NCBI RefSeq assembly: GCF_003573545.1
Contig: NZ_QWET01000022.1
Coordinates: 17,205-81,204, forward strand
Reading direction: 5' to 3'
Length of the DNA: 64,000 nucleotides
From: Mariniphaga sediminis
GTDB taxonomy: Bacteria > Bacteroidota > Bacteroidia > Bacteroidales > Prolixibacteraceae
Below the pieces are notes generated by a model, which was not told the origin of the DNA, did not search any database, and was given only the letters and a program-made list of their open reading frames with translations. Position 1 is the first letter of the stretch, and each line of letters begins with the position of its first letter. The position numbers were made by a program, and so were the translations under genes. Below are positions 35,829-44,501 of this stretch, one piece after another.

Positions 35829-37691
35829 TTAGATTCCCAGTTCTTCCTGATACGCTTTTAATTCTTCCAGAATATTGCTCTTCATGTGAATGAAGTTTGA
35901 AATTCCTTTGGCTTCCAGTTGCGGTTTACATTCCGGATTTCCGGCAACCACCAGGATTTCTTCACCCAGAAGGTCGGCAACTTTTGGGACAATTTCTGCA
36001 TATTCTTCATCTGAACTGCAAACGACAATAATGTTCGCATTTTTTTCCTTTGCAGCGGCCACGCCGTCTTCTACTGTTTTGAAGCCGTTGTTATCGATAA
36101 CTTCGAAACCGGCTACAGCAAAAAAGTTAGTGCTGAATTGTGCCCGTGCTTTACGGAAAGCGAGGTTGCCCATGGGAAGCATAAATGCCACGGGGCGTTT
36201 GTTCTCTTTGGCGTAAACGTCCGTTTTGTAACGAAGCGCTTCAAAAGGTTGTGCGGCACGGTATGGTTTTAATGTTTCCACTTCAGCGTCTTTTTCAGTA
36301 AAGTCAGAAGCCTGGAAAATGGTGTCCTGAAATTCTTCTTTGACCACCTCTGAAAAATTGGGAAACTGGTTTATTCCCAAGATGTTTTCACGGCGAAGGG
36401 CTACATTGGTATCCCGTTTGGCTGCCATTGCTTTTATTTCTTCCTGAATGAAACCGTCTTTGAATGCCTGAACAAAATCGCCTTTGTCCTGCACTTCAAG
36501 GAACAAATTCCAGGCATGTTCAGCCAGTGAAGCAGTCAGGTTTTCGATGTAGTACGATCCGGCGCCCGGATCGGCAATTTTATCAAGATGCGCTTCCTCT
36601 TTCAGTAAGATCTGCTGATTGCGGGCAATGCGTTCGGCAAATTCCGTTGTGTCGCCGAAAATGGCGTTGAACGGCAGCACTGTAATGGAATCGGCGCCAC
36701 CCAGTACCGCTGACATGGCTTCGGTTTGCGTGCGCAGCATGTTTACGTAAGGATCGTAAAGTGTTTTGTTGTAGGTATTTGTTTCGCTGTGGGCAATCAG
36801 CCTGGCCGATTCAATGTTTTGCGGATTAAAAGCCTTTACAATTTGCGCCCAGAGCAGGCGTGCGGCTCGCAGTTTGGCAATTTCCATAAAATAGTTGTTG
36901 CCAATACCGAAGTTAAATTTGATATTTTGAGCCACTTCGTCGATGCTTAAACCGGCACCGGTAAGTTTTGTAAGGTATTCCACACCCTGCGCCAGTGCAA
37001 AAGCCAGTTCCTGAACAATGGAACCGCCGCTGTTGGCAAAAAACTTTCCGTGAACCCCAATTGTCCTGAAATGGGGGAGATCGGCTGTTTTTTCAACGGC
37101 GACCTTTAACTCATCGAAAGCATCCTTTTTCAGGTTGCCCTTCAGTACAAAGGAGCCGATGGGATCCAGCGGCGAAGAGGCGATGATTTTTGTCTTGTTT
37201 TCTTTCCTTTCCGAAATATACGCTGCAAAAGGCAAGGCACAGTTGCAGTTGTCGCACGGGCAAACAAAATTGATTTCTGCGGCCTCCAGGCAAATATCTT
37301 TCAGCAGCACAGCCAAATCATCTTTGGTTACTTTGGTGTTGCAATCAAAATAAAAACCCAGGGAAGTAACGCCTTTCCCCAAAATGTTCAGCGCCTTTTT
37401 GTTGGCTTCAGCAAAGTCTTTCACAAAAATGTCTTGCCGGATGAACCAGTCGTTTCCTGTTTTTTTATTTCCGCGTACGAAAGGAAATTCTCCGGGCAGG
37501 GATTCTAAATAATCCAAACTCCCAAGGTTTTCCCCGCGATAATAGGGGCGCACGTTAATTCCTTCGTAGGTTTTCCAAACGAGCGCCCTGTCATAATCTT
37601 TGCCTTTTAAATCAGCATTAATTTTCCCTTCCCATTCATCGGTTGTAACGGGAGGAAAATCTGAAAAAAGCTTTTGGTTTATATCTGTCAT
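35829..37691 (-). CDS. mutA: Methylmalonyl-CoA mutase small subunit
   Basis: 620 residues, the usual size. It is the structural partner of MutB. The TIM-barrel part contains SARLIAHSETNTYNKTLYDP and EAMSAVLGGADSITVLPFNA; the C-terminal flavodoxin-like domain lacks the DxHxxG cobalt-ligand motif (ANIIVVCSSDEEYAEIVPKV), so this subunit does not bind B12 productively. An unusual cysteine cluster CPCDNCNC is at residues 144-151. It is the first gene of the operon, with a TAATTTTG -7 box 30 bases upstream. No cobalamin riboswitch was seen. Confidence 0.95.
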   Translation of the reverse strand: MTDINQKLFSDFPPVTTDEWEGKINADLKGKDYDRALVWKTYEGINVRPYYRGENLGSLDYLESLPGEFPFVRGNKKTGNDWFIRQDIFVKDFAEANKKALNILGKGVTSLGFYFDCNTKVTKDDLAVLLKDICLEAAEINFVCPCDNCNCALPFAAYISERKENKTKIIASSPLDPIGSFVLKGNLKKDAFDELKVAVEKTADLPHFRTIGVHGKFFANSGGSIVQELAFALAQGVEYLTKLTGAGLSIDEVAQNIKFNFGIGNNYFMEIAKLRAARLLWAQIVKAFNPQNIESARLIAHSETNTYNKTLYDPYVNMLRTQTEAMSAVLGGADSITVLPFNAIFGDTTEFAERIARNQQILLKEEAHLDKIADPGAGSYYIENLTASLAEHAWNLFLEVQDKGDFVQAFKDGFIQEEIKAMAAKRDTNVALRRENILGINQFPNFSEVVKEEFQDTIFQASDFTEKDAEVETLKPYRAAQPFEALRYKTDVYAKENKRPVAFMLPMGNLAFRKARAQFSTNFFAVAGFEVIDNNGFKTVEDGVAAAKEKNANIIVVCSSDEEYAEIVPKVADLLGEEILVVAGNPECKPQLEAKGISNFIHMKSNILEELKAYQEELGI

Positions 37692-37720
37692 GTTGATACT
37701 TATTTAAAAAAATCGAACTG

Positions 37721-37728
37721 CAAAATTA
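37721..37728 (-). promoter_or_regulatory. -7 promoter box of the mutA operon
   Basis: Minus-strand TAATTTTG fits TAnnTTTG exactly; a TTC lies about 20 bases further upstream in the -33 position. The start codon is 30 bases downstream. Confidence 0.5.
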
Positions 37729-38231
37729 GCCTATTTACGAGATTGAACCTTAGAAATCAGTGGGTTTTTAGGAAATATTAAGAAAAATCATGTTTTTGAG
37801 GCGGATATGTAAAATTATTCTTACCTGGTTTCATTTTTGTCTCCAGGCAAGCACTTTTTTGTAACTCAATGATAATAACAGCAGACCGGTTTGCGTGCCG
37901 TCGATCCGCAATTGATAATGTCATACAAATGCCTGTTCCTGTATTTGTATAACATTGTCTTATGATTTTTTTGATTCGCCTCATCACATACCAAAAGTTG
38001 TAAGTGTATTTCGATCATAAATAAATAATTCAGTATTAACAAATTTTAACATTTATATTAATTTATTGATAATAAGCTATTTGTTGTTATTTGTAATATC
38101 ATTGTGAAATTTATTTTATAATTCTGTAAACAAAAATAGTGTTTAATTTTTTATTTAATGTGTTAGACAAAATGAAAACAAAAAAACAGTTCAGAAGCAG
38201 AAAACAAATTGAAAATTAAAAATTTAACATC
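37729..38231. other. Intergenic region between mutA and the fasciclin genes
   Basis: About 500 AT-rich bases. A minus-strand frame at 37778-37987 (69 codons) has no protein-like features. The promoter of the fasciclin gene is expected here, with near-consensus TAATTTTT at about 38140, but nothing is certain. Confidence 0.5.
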
Positions 38232-39146
38232 ATGAAAACGAAATTTAAAACTATTCCAATGTTATTGATTGCAGCAGCTTTCTTTTTTACTGCATGCAAC
38301 GATGAGGATGAAACTCCGGTAATGGAATCAAAAAACATTGTTGAAGTGGCGGCTGATGCCGGGAACTTCAGTACTCTGATTGCAGCTGCTCAAAAAGCAG
38401 GACTTGCAGAGTTTTTGAGTACCGAAAACAATTTGACGGTTTTTGCTCCCACCGATGCAGCTTTTGCTGCGCTTTTGAGTGACCTCGGGCTTTCGTCACT
38501 CGATGATATTCCGGTAGCCGACTTGACGCAGATTTTATCTTACCACGTAATCGGTGCCAAAGTGATGTCGGCTGATTTAAGCACAGGCTATGTTTCTACA
38601 CTGGCCAGCTTCGACAACAGCCCGGTTTCCATGTATGTTACCGTGGAAAACACGGTTTCCATAAATGGCAACATTTCGGTAACCACGGCCGATGTTGAGG
38701 CTGAAAACGGCGTTATTCATGTGGTAGATAAGGTTATTTTGCCGCCGACGGTAGTAAACATTGCGCTGGCCAACGAAAATTTTACCACTCTGGTTCAGGC
38801 GGTTGTAAAAGCCGGGTTGGTTGATGCATTGAGCGCCGACGGACCGTTTACGGTATTTGCACCAACCAATGCAGCTTTCGATGCACTGTTTGCACAGCTT
38901 GGAATTTCAGGAATCGATGATTTAACCGCCGAACAACTGATCCCCATTTTGACGTACCACGTTGTTTCCGGAAACGTTGTTTCAACGGAACTTTCCAGCG
39001 GAGAGGTAGAAACGTTGAATGGAAAAAATCTTTCGGTTGACCTGTCGGCCGGAGTGAAAATAAACGAAAGCGAAGTGGTTGCTGCCGATATTCAAGGTTC
39101 AAACGGTGTAATTCACGTGATTGACCAGGTTTTACTTCCCGAATAA
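38232..39146 (+). CDS. Fasciclin lipoprotein with two FAS1 domains
   Basis: 304 residues. A lipoprotein signal with lipobox FFFTACNDED anchors it to the envelope. Two FAS1 domains follow: the first about residues 35-165 (FSTLIAAAQKAGLAEFLSTE, FAPTDAAFAALL, LSYHVIGAKVMS, GVIHVVDKVILPP) and the second about 168-303 (FTTLVQAVVKAGLVDALS, FAPTNAAFDALF, LTYHVVSGNVVS, NGVIHVIDQVLLPE). FAS1 domains mediate adhesion or surface binding. The second domain is close in sequence to the single domain of the next gene, a likely tandem duplication 42 bases apart. Confidence 0.95.
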   Translation: MKTKFKTIPMLLIAAAFFFTACNDEDETPVMESKNIVEVAADAGNFSTLIAAAQKAGLAEFLSTENNLTVFAPTDAAFAALLSDLGLSSLDDIPVADLTQILSYHVIGAKVMSADLSTGYVSTLASFDNSPVSMYVTVENTVSINGNISVTTADVEAENGVIHVVDKVILPPTVVNIALANENFTTLVQAVVKAGLVDALSADGPFTVFAPTNAAFDALFAQLGISGIDDLTAEQLIPILTYHVVSGNVVSTELSSGEVETLNGKNLSVDLSAGVKINESEVVAADIQGSNGVIHVIDQVLLPE

Positions 39147-39188
39147 TTTCAAAATTGAAATATTTATAAACAATTAAAATGGAACAAA

Positions 39189-39773
39189 ATGAAAACAAAA
39201 ATGAGAAACATCGCAATGGCAGTGGCGCTGACAGTTGGAGTAACTTCAGTAACTGCTTCACAATTCAATGACGCAGAATGGGTATTGAATACCGCAGAGA
39301 GAACAATGGAAATGGAAGGCAGGATGCCGGATGCCAGCCTTTTTGGCACTGACGATTCGAAAACTGCCAACTCAACCGTAGTAGAAATTGCAGTGGGAAA
39401 TCCCGATTTCTCCATTCTGGTGGAAGCGGTAACCAAGGCCGGTTTGGCCGAAGCTTTGAGCGCCGACGGACCGTTTACCGTTTTTGCTCCCACCAACGAT
39501 GCATTTAAAAGCCTGTTTAGTAAATTGGGAGTTTCGGGTGTAAAAGACCTGACCGCCGAGCAACTTACTCCGATTTTGACTTACCACGTGGTTTCAGGAA
39601 AAGTAATGTCAACCGACTTGTCAAATACTTCGGCGGCCACACTTAACGGGCAGAAAATCAAAATTGACCTTTCGTCGGGTGTAAAAATCAACGACAGCAA
39701 AGTGGTTGCCGCCGACATCGAAGGTAAAAACGGTGTCATTCATGTAATTGACAGCGTGTTACTCCCTGAATAA
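39189..39773 (+). CDS. Secreted single-domain fasciclin protein
   Basis: 194 residues. The signal region MKTKMRNIAMAVALTVGVTS has no lipobox Cys, so this paralogue is released or held non-covalently, unlike its neighbour. One FAS1 domain spans residues 65-193 (FSILVEAVTKAGLAEALS, FAPTNDAFKSLFSKLG, LTYHVVSGKVMSTDLS, NGVIHVIDSVLLPE). About 60 residues of linker precede it. The 42-base gap and matching orientation make cotranscription with the two-domain gene likely; the pair could form a surface adhesion unit. Confidence 0.93.
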   Translation: MKTKMRNIAMAVALTVGVTSVTASQFNDAEWVLNTAERTMEMEGRMPDASLFGTDDSKTANSTVVEIAVGNPDFSILVEAVTKAGLAEALSADGPFTVFAPTNDAFKSLFSKLGVSGVKDLTAEQLTPILTYHVVSGKVMSTDLSNTSAATLNGQKIKIDLSSGVKINDSKVVAADIEGKNGVIHVIDSVLLPE

Positions 39774-40191
39774 TTATAAGAAAGTTATGGTATCACTTTA
39801 GGTGATGCTGTGACTTTTTAGAAAAAATACGCCATGAAACAAGCCGTGAGGCTACATATCAACAAATTATACAACGTGTTTTGGCAAGTTCCATCGAATG
39901 AGATGAGAACATACCGGCTTCGGAAGGAGCCGGTTTGCTTTTTACCCTAAAATATATTGTGTTACCTGGCATCTTTTTTCCAGCTTCCCGCCTAAAAACT
40001 TTCTTCTATGTTATTCTCCCGGAATGATGCTCGTTAGAACGGGTTGAATAATTGCAGCGAAATAGATAAATATCAGCAATGTCTCTCTGTTAATTATGGT
40101 ACGTTTTTCATTATTTATTAGAGGATTTATAACATGATTGTGGAGCACGAAGTTGTTATCAGTCTGTTTGGAACAGCGCTGAAAAAGTAAT
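39774..40191. other. Intergenic region with a terminator
   Basis: About 420 bases. A small stem ATCAC/GTGAT is near 39796-39812 and the terminator is at 39913-39943. The rest, up to the ndh stop, shows no ORF or repeat that I could recognise. Confidence 0.5.
39913..39943 (+). terminator. Intrinsic terminator of the fasciclin pair
   Basis: ACCGGCT (39913-39919) and AGCCGGT (39928-39934) form the stem, followed by TTGCTTTTT. Confidence 0.65.
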
Positions 40192-41481
40192 CTATTTCCG
40201 AGGCTTTATAATCAGGCGCAGCGACAGGTTGTAGGTGAAATAATTGGAAACCCAGTTTGTGAAAATAAAAAACTTGTTTTTGATCCCGAGGATGCTCATC
40301 AGGTGGACAAACATCCAGGTGAACCAGGCAAAAAAACCACCGAATTTCAGGAAAGACAGTTCTACAACAGCCAGGTTTCGCCCCACTGTGGCCATGGTGC
40401 CTTTGTCTTTGTATTGAAAGGATCTGGGCTGTTTCCCCTCCCTTTTCCGCAGAAGGTTTTGCGCCAGGTTTTCTGCCTGCTGTATGGCGGCTGGTGCCAC
40501 CTGCGGGTGTCCGTTTGGGAATGACGGTAAAATCATGGCAGCAATATCGCCCAGTGCATAAACATGATCTACGCCTTTTACTTCACTGAATTCATTTACC
40601 CGGATTCTTCCGTTGGGCATGAGGGCTTTTTCAGGTAGTCCTTTTAACGGCCTGCCTTTCATTCCGGCTGCCCAAACTACATTGGAGCTGAGAATTTTTC
40701 CTGCATCTGTTACAACTGTTTTCCCGTCGTAAGATTCTACCCGGGTATTTAGCAAGACCTTCACACCCAGCTTGTGCAGGTATTTTTTTGCCTTTTCAGA
40801 TGAAAAAGCAGACATTGAACCCAGTAACCGGTCGGCTGCTTCAATAAGAAAAATATTCATTTTCGTGAAGTCGAGTTCCGGATACTCTTTGGGTAAAATA
40901 GTGTTTCGAAGCTCTGCAATGGCACCGGCAAGCTCAACCCCCGTGGGGCCTCCCCCGGCAATGGCAATATTCAGCGCCGCTTCACGCTCCTGTTCGTCGG
41001 CCGATCCCAGCGCATTTTCGTAATTTTTCAGTAGCTGGTTCCGGATATACAATGCTTCGGCAACTGTTTTTAACCCGATACTGTTTTCCTCCAATTGCCG
41101 GTTTCCAAAAAAGTTGGAGGTAGTTCCAATGGAAATCACCAGCTTGTCATATCGAAAACGTCCTTTCCCGGTATGCACCATTTGGGTTTCCGTGTCGATT
41201 TTTTCTATCTCGGCAATCCGGATAAAAACATTCTTTTTCTTTTGAAATATTTTACGGATGGGGAAACTGATGCTGCTGGGTTCGAGGCCGGCAGTGGCAA
41301 CCTGGTAGAGCAAAGGCTGAAATTGATGGTAGTTGTTACGGTCGATAATTAAGAGCTGGGTTTTGTCATCGGCAGCTAAAAGCCGGGCCAGTTTCAAACC
41401 GCCAAAACCAGCACCCAGAATAACAATGCGTTGTTGCCCGGGTATGGTTTCCGGGATGTTTAGATCAATTTTTTCTTCCAT
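40192..41481 (-). CDS. ndh: Type II NADH dehydrogenase
   Basis: 429 residues. Two nucleotide-binding motifs are present: FAD-site IVILGAGFGGLKLARLLAAD at the N-terminus and NADH-site NIAIAGGGPTGVELAGAIAE near residue 165; ALGDIA is at about 310. Two C-terminal hydrophobic segments (FLKFGGFFAWFTWMFVHLMS) fit monotopic membrane attachment. It passes electrons from NADH to quinone without proton pumping. It is the last gene of an operon headed by ric and is separated from the Rof-like gene by 69 bases. Menaquinone, made by the nearby men operon, is the likely acceptor. Confidence 0.93.
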   Translation of the reverse strand: MEEKIDLNIPETIPGQQRIVILGAGFGGLKLARLLAADDKTQLLIIDRNNYHQFQPLLYQVATAGLEPSSISFPIRKIFQKKKNVFIRIAEIEKIDTETQMVHTGKGRFRYDKLVISIGTTSNFFGNRQLEENSIGLKTVAEALYIRNQLLKNYENALGSADEQEREAALNIAIAGGGPTGVELAGAIAELRNTILPKEYPELDFTKMNIFLIEAADRLLGSMSAFSSEKAKKYLHKLGVKVLLNTRVESYDGKTVVTDAGKILSSNVVWAAGMKGRPLKGLPEKALMPNGRIRVNEFSEVKGVDHVYALGDIAAMILPSFPNGHPQVAPAAIQQAENLAQNLLRKREGKQPRSFQYKDKGTMATVGRNLAVVELSFLKFGGFFAWFTWMFVHLMSILGIKNKFFIFTNWVSNYFTYNLSLRLIIKPRK

Positions 41482-41550
41482 TTTCCGGCGTATTAAAAGA
41501 TGTCTGGGATTCCCGCCGAAATGGATGATAGTTACAGGAACGTTCCGGTG

Positions 41551-41850
41551 TCAATCCATTCCACCTGTACAATCCAGGCAGGCCAGTGCGTAACTGTCAT
41601 ATTCATCAAAAGCGGGGCCGGGCTTTCCGTTAAAAACGATAATACGGTCGAGCCTTATTTTTTTCCCGTTTTCAAGAGAAACAAATTCACCCTGTTTTGG
41701 TTTTACCGTTATTTCTTTAATTCTGCCTTTTGCATTTCTCAAGGTGGTTCCGCTTTCAAAATAATGAATGGATGCAGTGCTTTTCTCCAAAATCGCTTCT
41801 TCAATTATTTCGTAATAATCAGGGTCAACCGGTAAATACCTCGCTTCCAT
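41551..41850 (-). CDS. Small Rof-like protein with C-terminal CxxC
   Basis: 99 residues. The beta-rich pattern YLPVDPDYYEIIEEAIL, ASIHYFE, then KQGEFVSLENGKKIRLDRII resembles the Sm-like fold of Rof (Rho-binding antiterminator) proteins, especially the GxxIRLDRI block. The C-terminal tail adds LACLDCTGGMD with a C-x-x-C pair absent from classical Rof. It lies four bases from the upstream membrane gene, so translation is coupled. Rof-type activity is an inference; a redox or metal switch through CxxC is possible. Confidence 0.5.
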   Translation of the reverse strand: MEARYLPVDPDYYEIIEEAILEKSTASIHYFESGTTLRNAKGRIKEITVKPKQGEFVSLENGKKIRLDRIIVFNGKPGPAFDEYDSYALACLDCTGGMD

Positions 41851-41853
41851 TTT

Positions 41854-42309
41854 TTAATGCTTTAAATGTGAACTTTTGAATAACCTTACGGTGTAGTAAC
41901 CCGTGTAAATCAATGTAGCTACTTTCAGCAATTCAACAACTCCAAAGATGAGGTGTGCAGATGATTCCCCGGGTATATTTCCTGCAATTATCTGTTCGGC
42001 CCTGCGAGTTAATTCAGGAAGCAGCCAAAGAGTCTGGATAAGTAAAGCTGCCGGGATGATTGAGGATATGTAAAAGAATTTTTTGGGAAATTTTTTTGCG
42101 TGGCGGATGGTCAGAACAATGAGTAACGATAAAAGCACCCATTCGATCCGGTTCAAAACGGTAAAAACCAATTTGCCAATGCTTAGCCCAATGGGCAACG
42201 TAACTCCCGGCGCCTGAAATTTTAGCCAGGCCTCAAAAAAACTAATAGAAGCAACGAACCCTGCCCAAAAGAACAGGATTCCTGCAAATATTGCCGGCGT
42301 TCTCCCCAT
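41854..42309 (-). CDS. Four-helix membrane protein, unknown
   Basis: 151 residues from ATG 42309; a GTG at 42312 is the alternative. Four hydrophobic segments: IFAGILFFWAGFVASISFFE, IEWVLLSLLIVLTI, FYISSIIPAALLIQTLWLLP and VVELLKVATLIYTGYYTVRL. No catalytic motif, though TRRAEQIIAGN lies between helices 3 and 4. It is three bases after the ric stop and four bases before the Rof-like gene. The position in a ric-ndh operon suggests a role in envelope stress or respiration; not assigned to a family. Confidence 0.7.
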   Translation of the reverse strand: MGRTPAIFAGILFFWAGFVASISFFEAWLKFQAPGVTLPIGLSIGKLVFTVLNRIEWVLLSLLIVLTIRHAKKFPKKFFYISSIIPAALLIQTLWLLPELTRRAEQIIAGNIPGESSAHLIFGVVELLKVATLIYTGYYTVRLFKSSHLKH

Positions 42310-42312
42310 CAC

Positions 42313-43032
42313 CTAAAAATTTTCTTCCAGTATTTTTGCTTTCGGGAAAAGGATGTTGTTTTCCAGATGGATATGACGGTGCAAGTCTTTTTCGAAATCT
42401 GCCAACTGTTTCAGGGTAACCTCGTACGTGGTACACCCATCTTCCGGAATCTGGTAATTGTTGGTCAGCTTTGAAATCCGTTCATACCTTTCCCCTTCAT
42501 TCTCATGTTCCGCCATCATTGCTGAAATTGGGTTGGCAACCGTTCCAAACGGTGGTGACGGAAGGTCCTTGTTTTCCTTTTTTGCCTGTTCCATTTGTTT
42601 GACGTAGGGGAACAGTAAAAGTTCTTCCTTTTGCATATGCATGGTTAATTCACCTGCTGACTGATAAAATTCATCTCTGACTTCAACAAGTTCCGGGTGA
42701 TTGGCACCATGAACTTCGGCAATTTTATCGAGGTTTTGTTTTAAAAAGGGAATGTTCTTCTGTACGTAAGAGTGGTGGCGGTTTACAATGTAATCGGCCA
42801 GAACTCCCAAATCCAGGTTGTTAATGTATTCGGTATCCGGATCTGATTCCCGCAGCACATGTTCCAGTTGATCGATCAGCGATTCCATTTCAACTCCCGC
42901 TTTGGCACACGCCTCCGAAACAGACTGATTCCCTCCGCAGCAGTAATCTATTTTATTGGCCTGAAATGTGGTAGCGGCCTTAAAATTGGTTTTTACAATT
43001 TCTCCCACCGGAGTATCTGATGTAATTTTCAT
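42313..43032 (-). CDS. ric: Iron-sulfur cluster repair di-iron protein
   Basis: 239 residues. An N-terminal ScdA/DUF542 domain contains KIDYCCGGNQSVSEACAKA, with the invariant C-x-G-G-N, followed by a hemerythrin-like four-helix bundle with ligand His/Glu residues in VNRHHSYVQKNIP, HMQKEELLLFPY, MAEHENEGERYE and LHRHIHLENNILFPKA. RIC (YtfE/ScdA) restores Fe-S clusters damaged by nitric oxide or oxidants. It heads the operon and has the best promoter in the window 30 bases upstream. Confidence 0.95.
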   Translation of the reverse strand: MKITSDTPVGEIVKTNFKAATTFQANKIDYCCGGNQSVSEACAKAGVEMESLIDQLEHVLRESDPDTEYINNLDLGVLADYIVNRHHSYVQKNIPFLKQNLDKIAEVHGANHPELVEVRDEFYQSAGELTMHMQKEELLLFPYVKQMEQAKKENKDLPSPPFGTVANPISAMMAEHENEGERYERISKLTNNYQIPEDGCTTYEVTLKQLADFEKDLHRHIHLENNILFPKAKILEENF

Positions 43033-43061
43033 AACGATATTGCTTTATTATTTAACTGGCT

Positions 43062-43092
43062 CAAAGATATAAATTATTTACTAATGGACAAA
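43062..43092 (-). promoter_or_regulatory. Consensus promoter of the ric operon
   Basis: Minus-strand TTTG at 43092-43089, a 19-base spacer, then TATCTTTG at 43069-43062: exact agreement with the Bacteroidota -33/-7 pattern. The ric ATG is 29 bases beyond. A GAC-N6-GTC palindrome lies near the -33 element. Confidence 0.65.
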
Positions 43093-43197
43093 AAGGTCTT
43101 TTGGTTATTTTAATGAAGGTTCACAAAATATCCGGATTAAATGTTTCGGAAAGGAATGAGTATATCTAAAAGAAATGCCGGCCAGTTCAGTGGCAGA

Positions 43198-44445
43198 TTA
43201 TCTGTTTACAAGAAGATAGGCGCCAAATGAAGTATTGTTATCTGCTGGTGTCAACGGGAAAAAGCCTGATTCAATGTGGTTGCCGGCAAATTGGATAGGA
43301 TATTTTGTTTCCATTTCTTTCTGAAAAGTATAAAATGGCTTTCCTGGTTGATAGAAAATATTGAACACTCCTTTTTTCCCGGGTGAAGGTAAGTTTTCGA
43401 GATGAAGAGAAAGTAGTCCCATGTTTTGCCGCACATTGATTTCGAGGCACGGGTTTACGCGGAGTCTGTCGTTTGCATCCCGGAAGATGAGGGTGTCCAC
43501 TCCAAAGTTTCCTTCGTATATTCTTGCCAGGAGACTGTTTTCGAGTGCATTAATTAAAGGATTTATCAGCATGTTAGATAGTGAGCTGGCAAACGAAACA
43601 ACCTCTGACGCAATCTTTTCCGGACCTTTGTCAGGCCAGCCGTTCAAAAAGTTTCCCTGGTATTGCCCCTTTTTGTCTGTTAAAAAGCGGCTCACTCCTT
43701 TAAATTGAATTTTCCCCTTTTTTATTTCAAACTGAAAGGCAACATCCAGTACTTTTTCCAGATAGGGTTCGGCCATGGCGTATCCCTGTTCCTTAATTAT
43801 TCCGAGAAGTTTTTCCCAGACTTTTGGGGCCACCGGTGTTTTTGTGACACGTTGTAATCCGCGTCCCGAGCTGCTCCATGGCGCTTTAACCATAAGTTTG
43901 CCCCACCGGTTCAGCAGGGTTTCCAGTTCCTGCTTTGTTTGACAAACTTCAGGCAACTCATGTGGTTGCAGAACCTTTTCGGGAGGCAAGCCCGGTAATA
44001 TTGATTTTAGAACTTCCAGGGCAAACTTTTTGGAATAAATTTCCCGGTATTCAGGTTTCCATTCTGCAACAGGAGAGTTTTTAAACGCTTGCGAGCAAGA
44101 GGGCTTTAGTGGCCTGAGCAGGCGATGTGCTGCCGGGCTCCATCCCCAGGGAATTAGCTTTCCTTTGGGTTTTTGAATGAAGGCAGTATCCGTTGCCATT
44201 TCTTTCAGCAATACAAACCGGGGCGGGGTTATTCCTGCCCTGCCAAGCCGTTCGGTAAAATCGGCCGGGGGCATTTTTTTTACGAGGATCACATCCTGCG
44301 GACGGGCAAAAAAGAGGGGAAGGGCGCCAAGATCCTCTTCCATTTTCTGCAACAACCGGTTGGGTTGCCACGATGTATGCCCGTTGGCAACGGCATATTC
44401 GCAGGTGGGATTAAAAAGGTAAATATCCGGTAAATTCTCAGTCAT
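43198..44445 (-). CDS. ATP-grasp-like hypothetical protein
   Basis: 415 residues. It starts DIYLFNPTCEYAVANGHTSW. The central part LMVKAPWSSSGRGLQRVTK looks like the nucleotide-binding loop of ATP-grasp ligases, followed by AMAEPYLEKVLDVAFQFEIK and a metal-site-like LEINVRQNMGLLSLHLE (E-x-N). The usual ATP-grasp order (K, loop, EPxxx, D..E.N) is thus present. Substrate and product are unknown. It is divergent from the men operon with a 56-base gap that must hold both promoters. Confidence 0.7.
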   Translation of the reverse strand: MTENLPDIYLFNPTCEYAVANGHTSWQPNRLLQKMEEDLGALPLFFARPQDVILVKKMPPADFTERLGRAGITPPRFVLLKEMATDTAFIQKPKGKLIPWGWSPAAHRLLRPLKPSCSQAFKNSPVAEWKPEYREIYSKKFALEVLKSILPGLPPEKVLQPHELPEVCQTKQELETLLNRWGKLMVKAPWSSSGRGLQRVTKTPVAPKVWEKLLGIIKEQGYAMAEPYLEKVLDVAFQFEIKKGKIQFKGVSRFLTDKKGQYQGNFLNGWPDKGPEKIASEVVSFASSLSNMLINPLINALENSLLARIYEGNFGVDTLIFRDANDRLRVNPCLEINVRQNMGLLSLHLENLPSPGKKGVFNIFYQPGKPFYTFQKEMETKYPIQFAGNHIESGFFPLTPADNNTSFGAYLLVNR

Positions 44446-44466
44446 ACTTTTTTCATCGCCAAAATT

Positions 44467-44474
44467 ATAAATTT
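44467..44474 (+). promoter_or_regulatory. -7 promoter box of the men operon
   Basis: TAAATTTG fits TAnnTTTG exactly and sits 28 bases before the menI ATG. The -33 region is T-rich without a clean TTTG. Confidence 0.45.
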
Positions 44475-44501
44475 GTAGGCTGGTTTAAAATAAAAGCAAA
44501 A

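Noticed and set aside
37778..37987. 69-codon minus-strand open frame upstream of mutA
   Set aside because: Short, no signal, domain or start context, in an AT-rich spacer.
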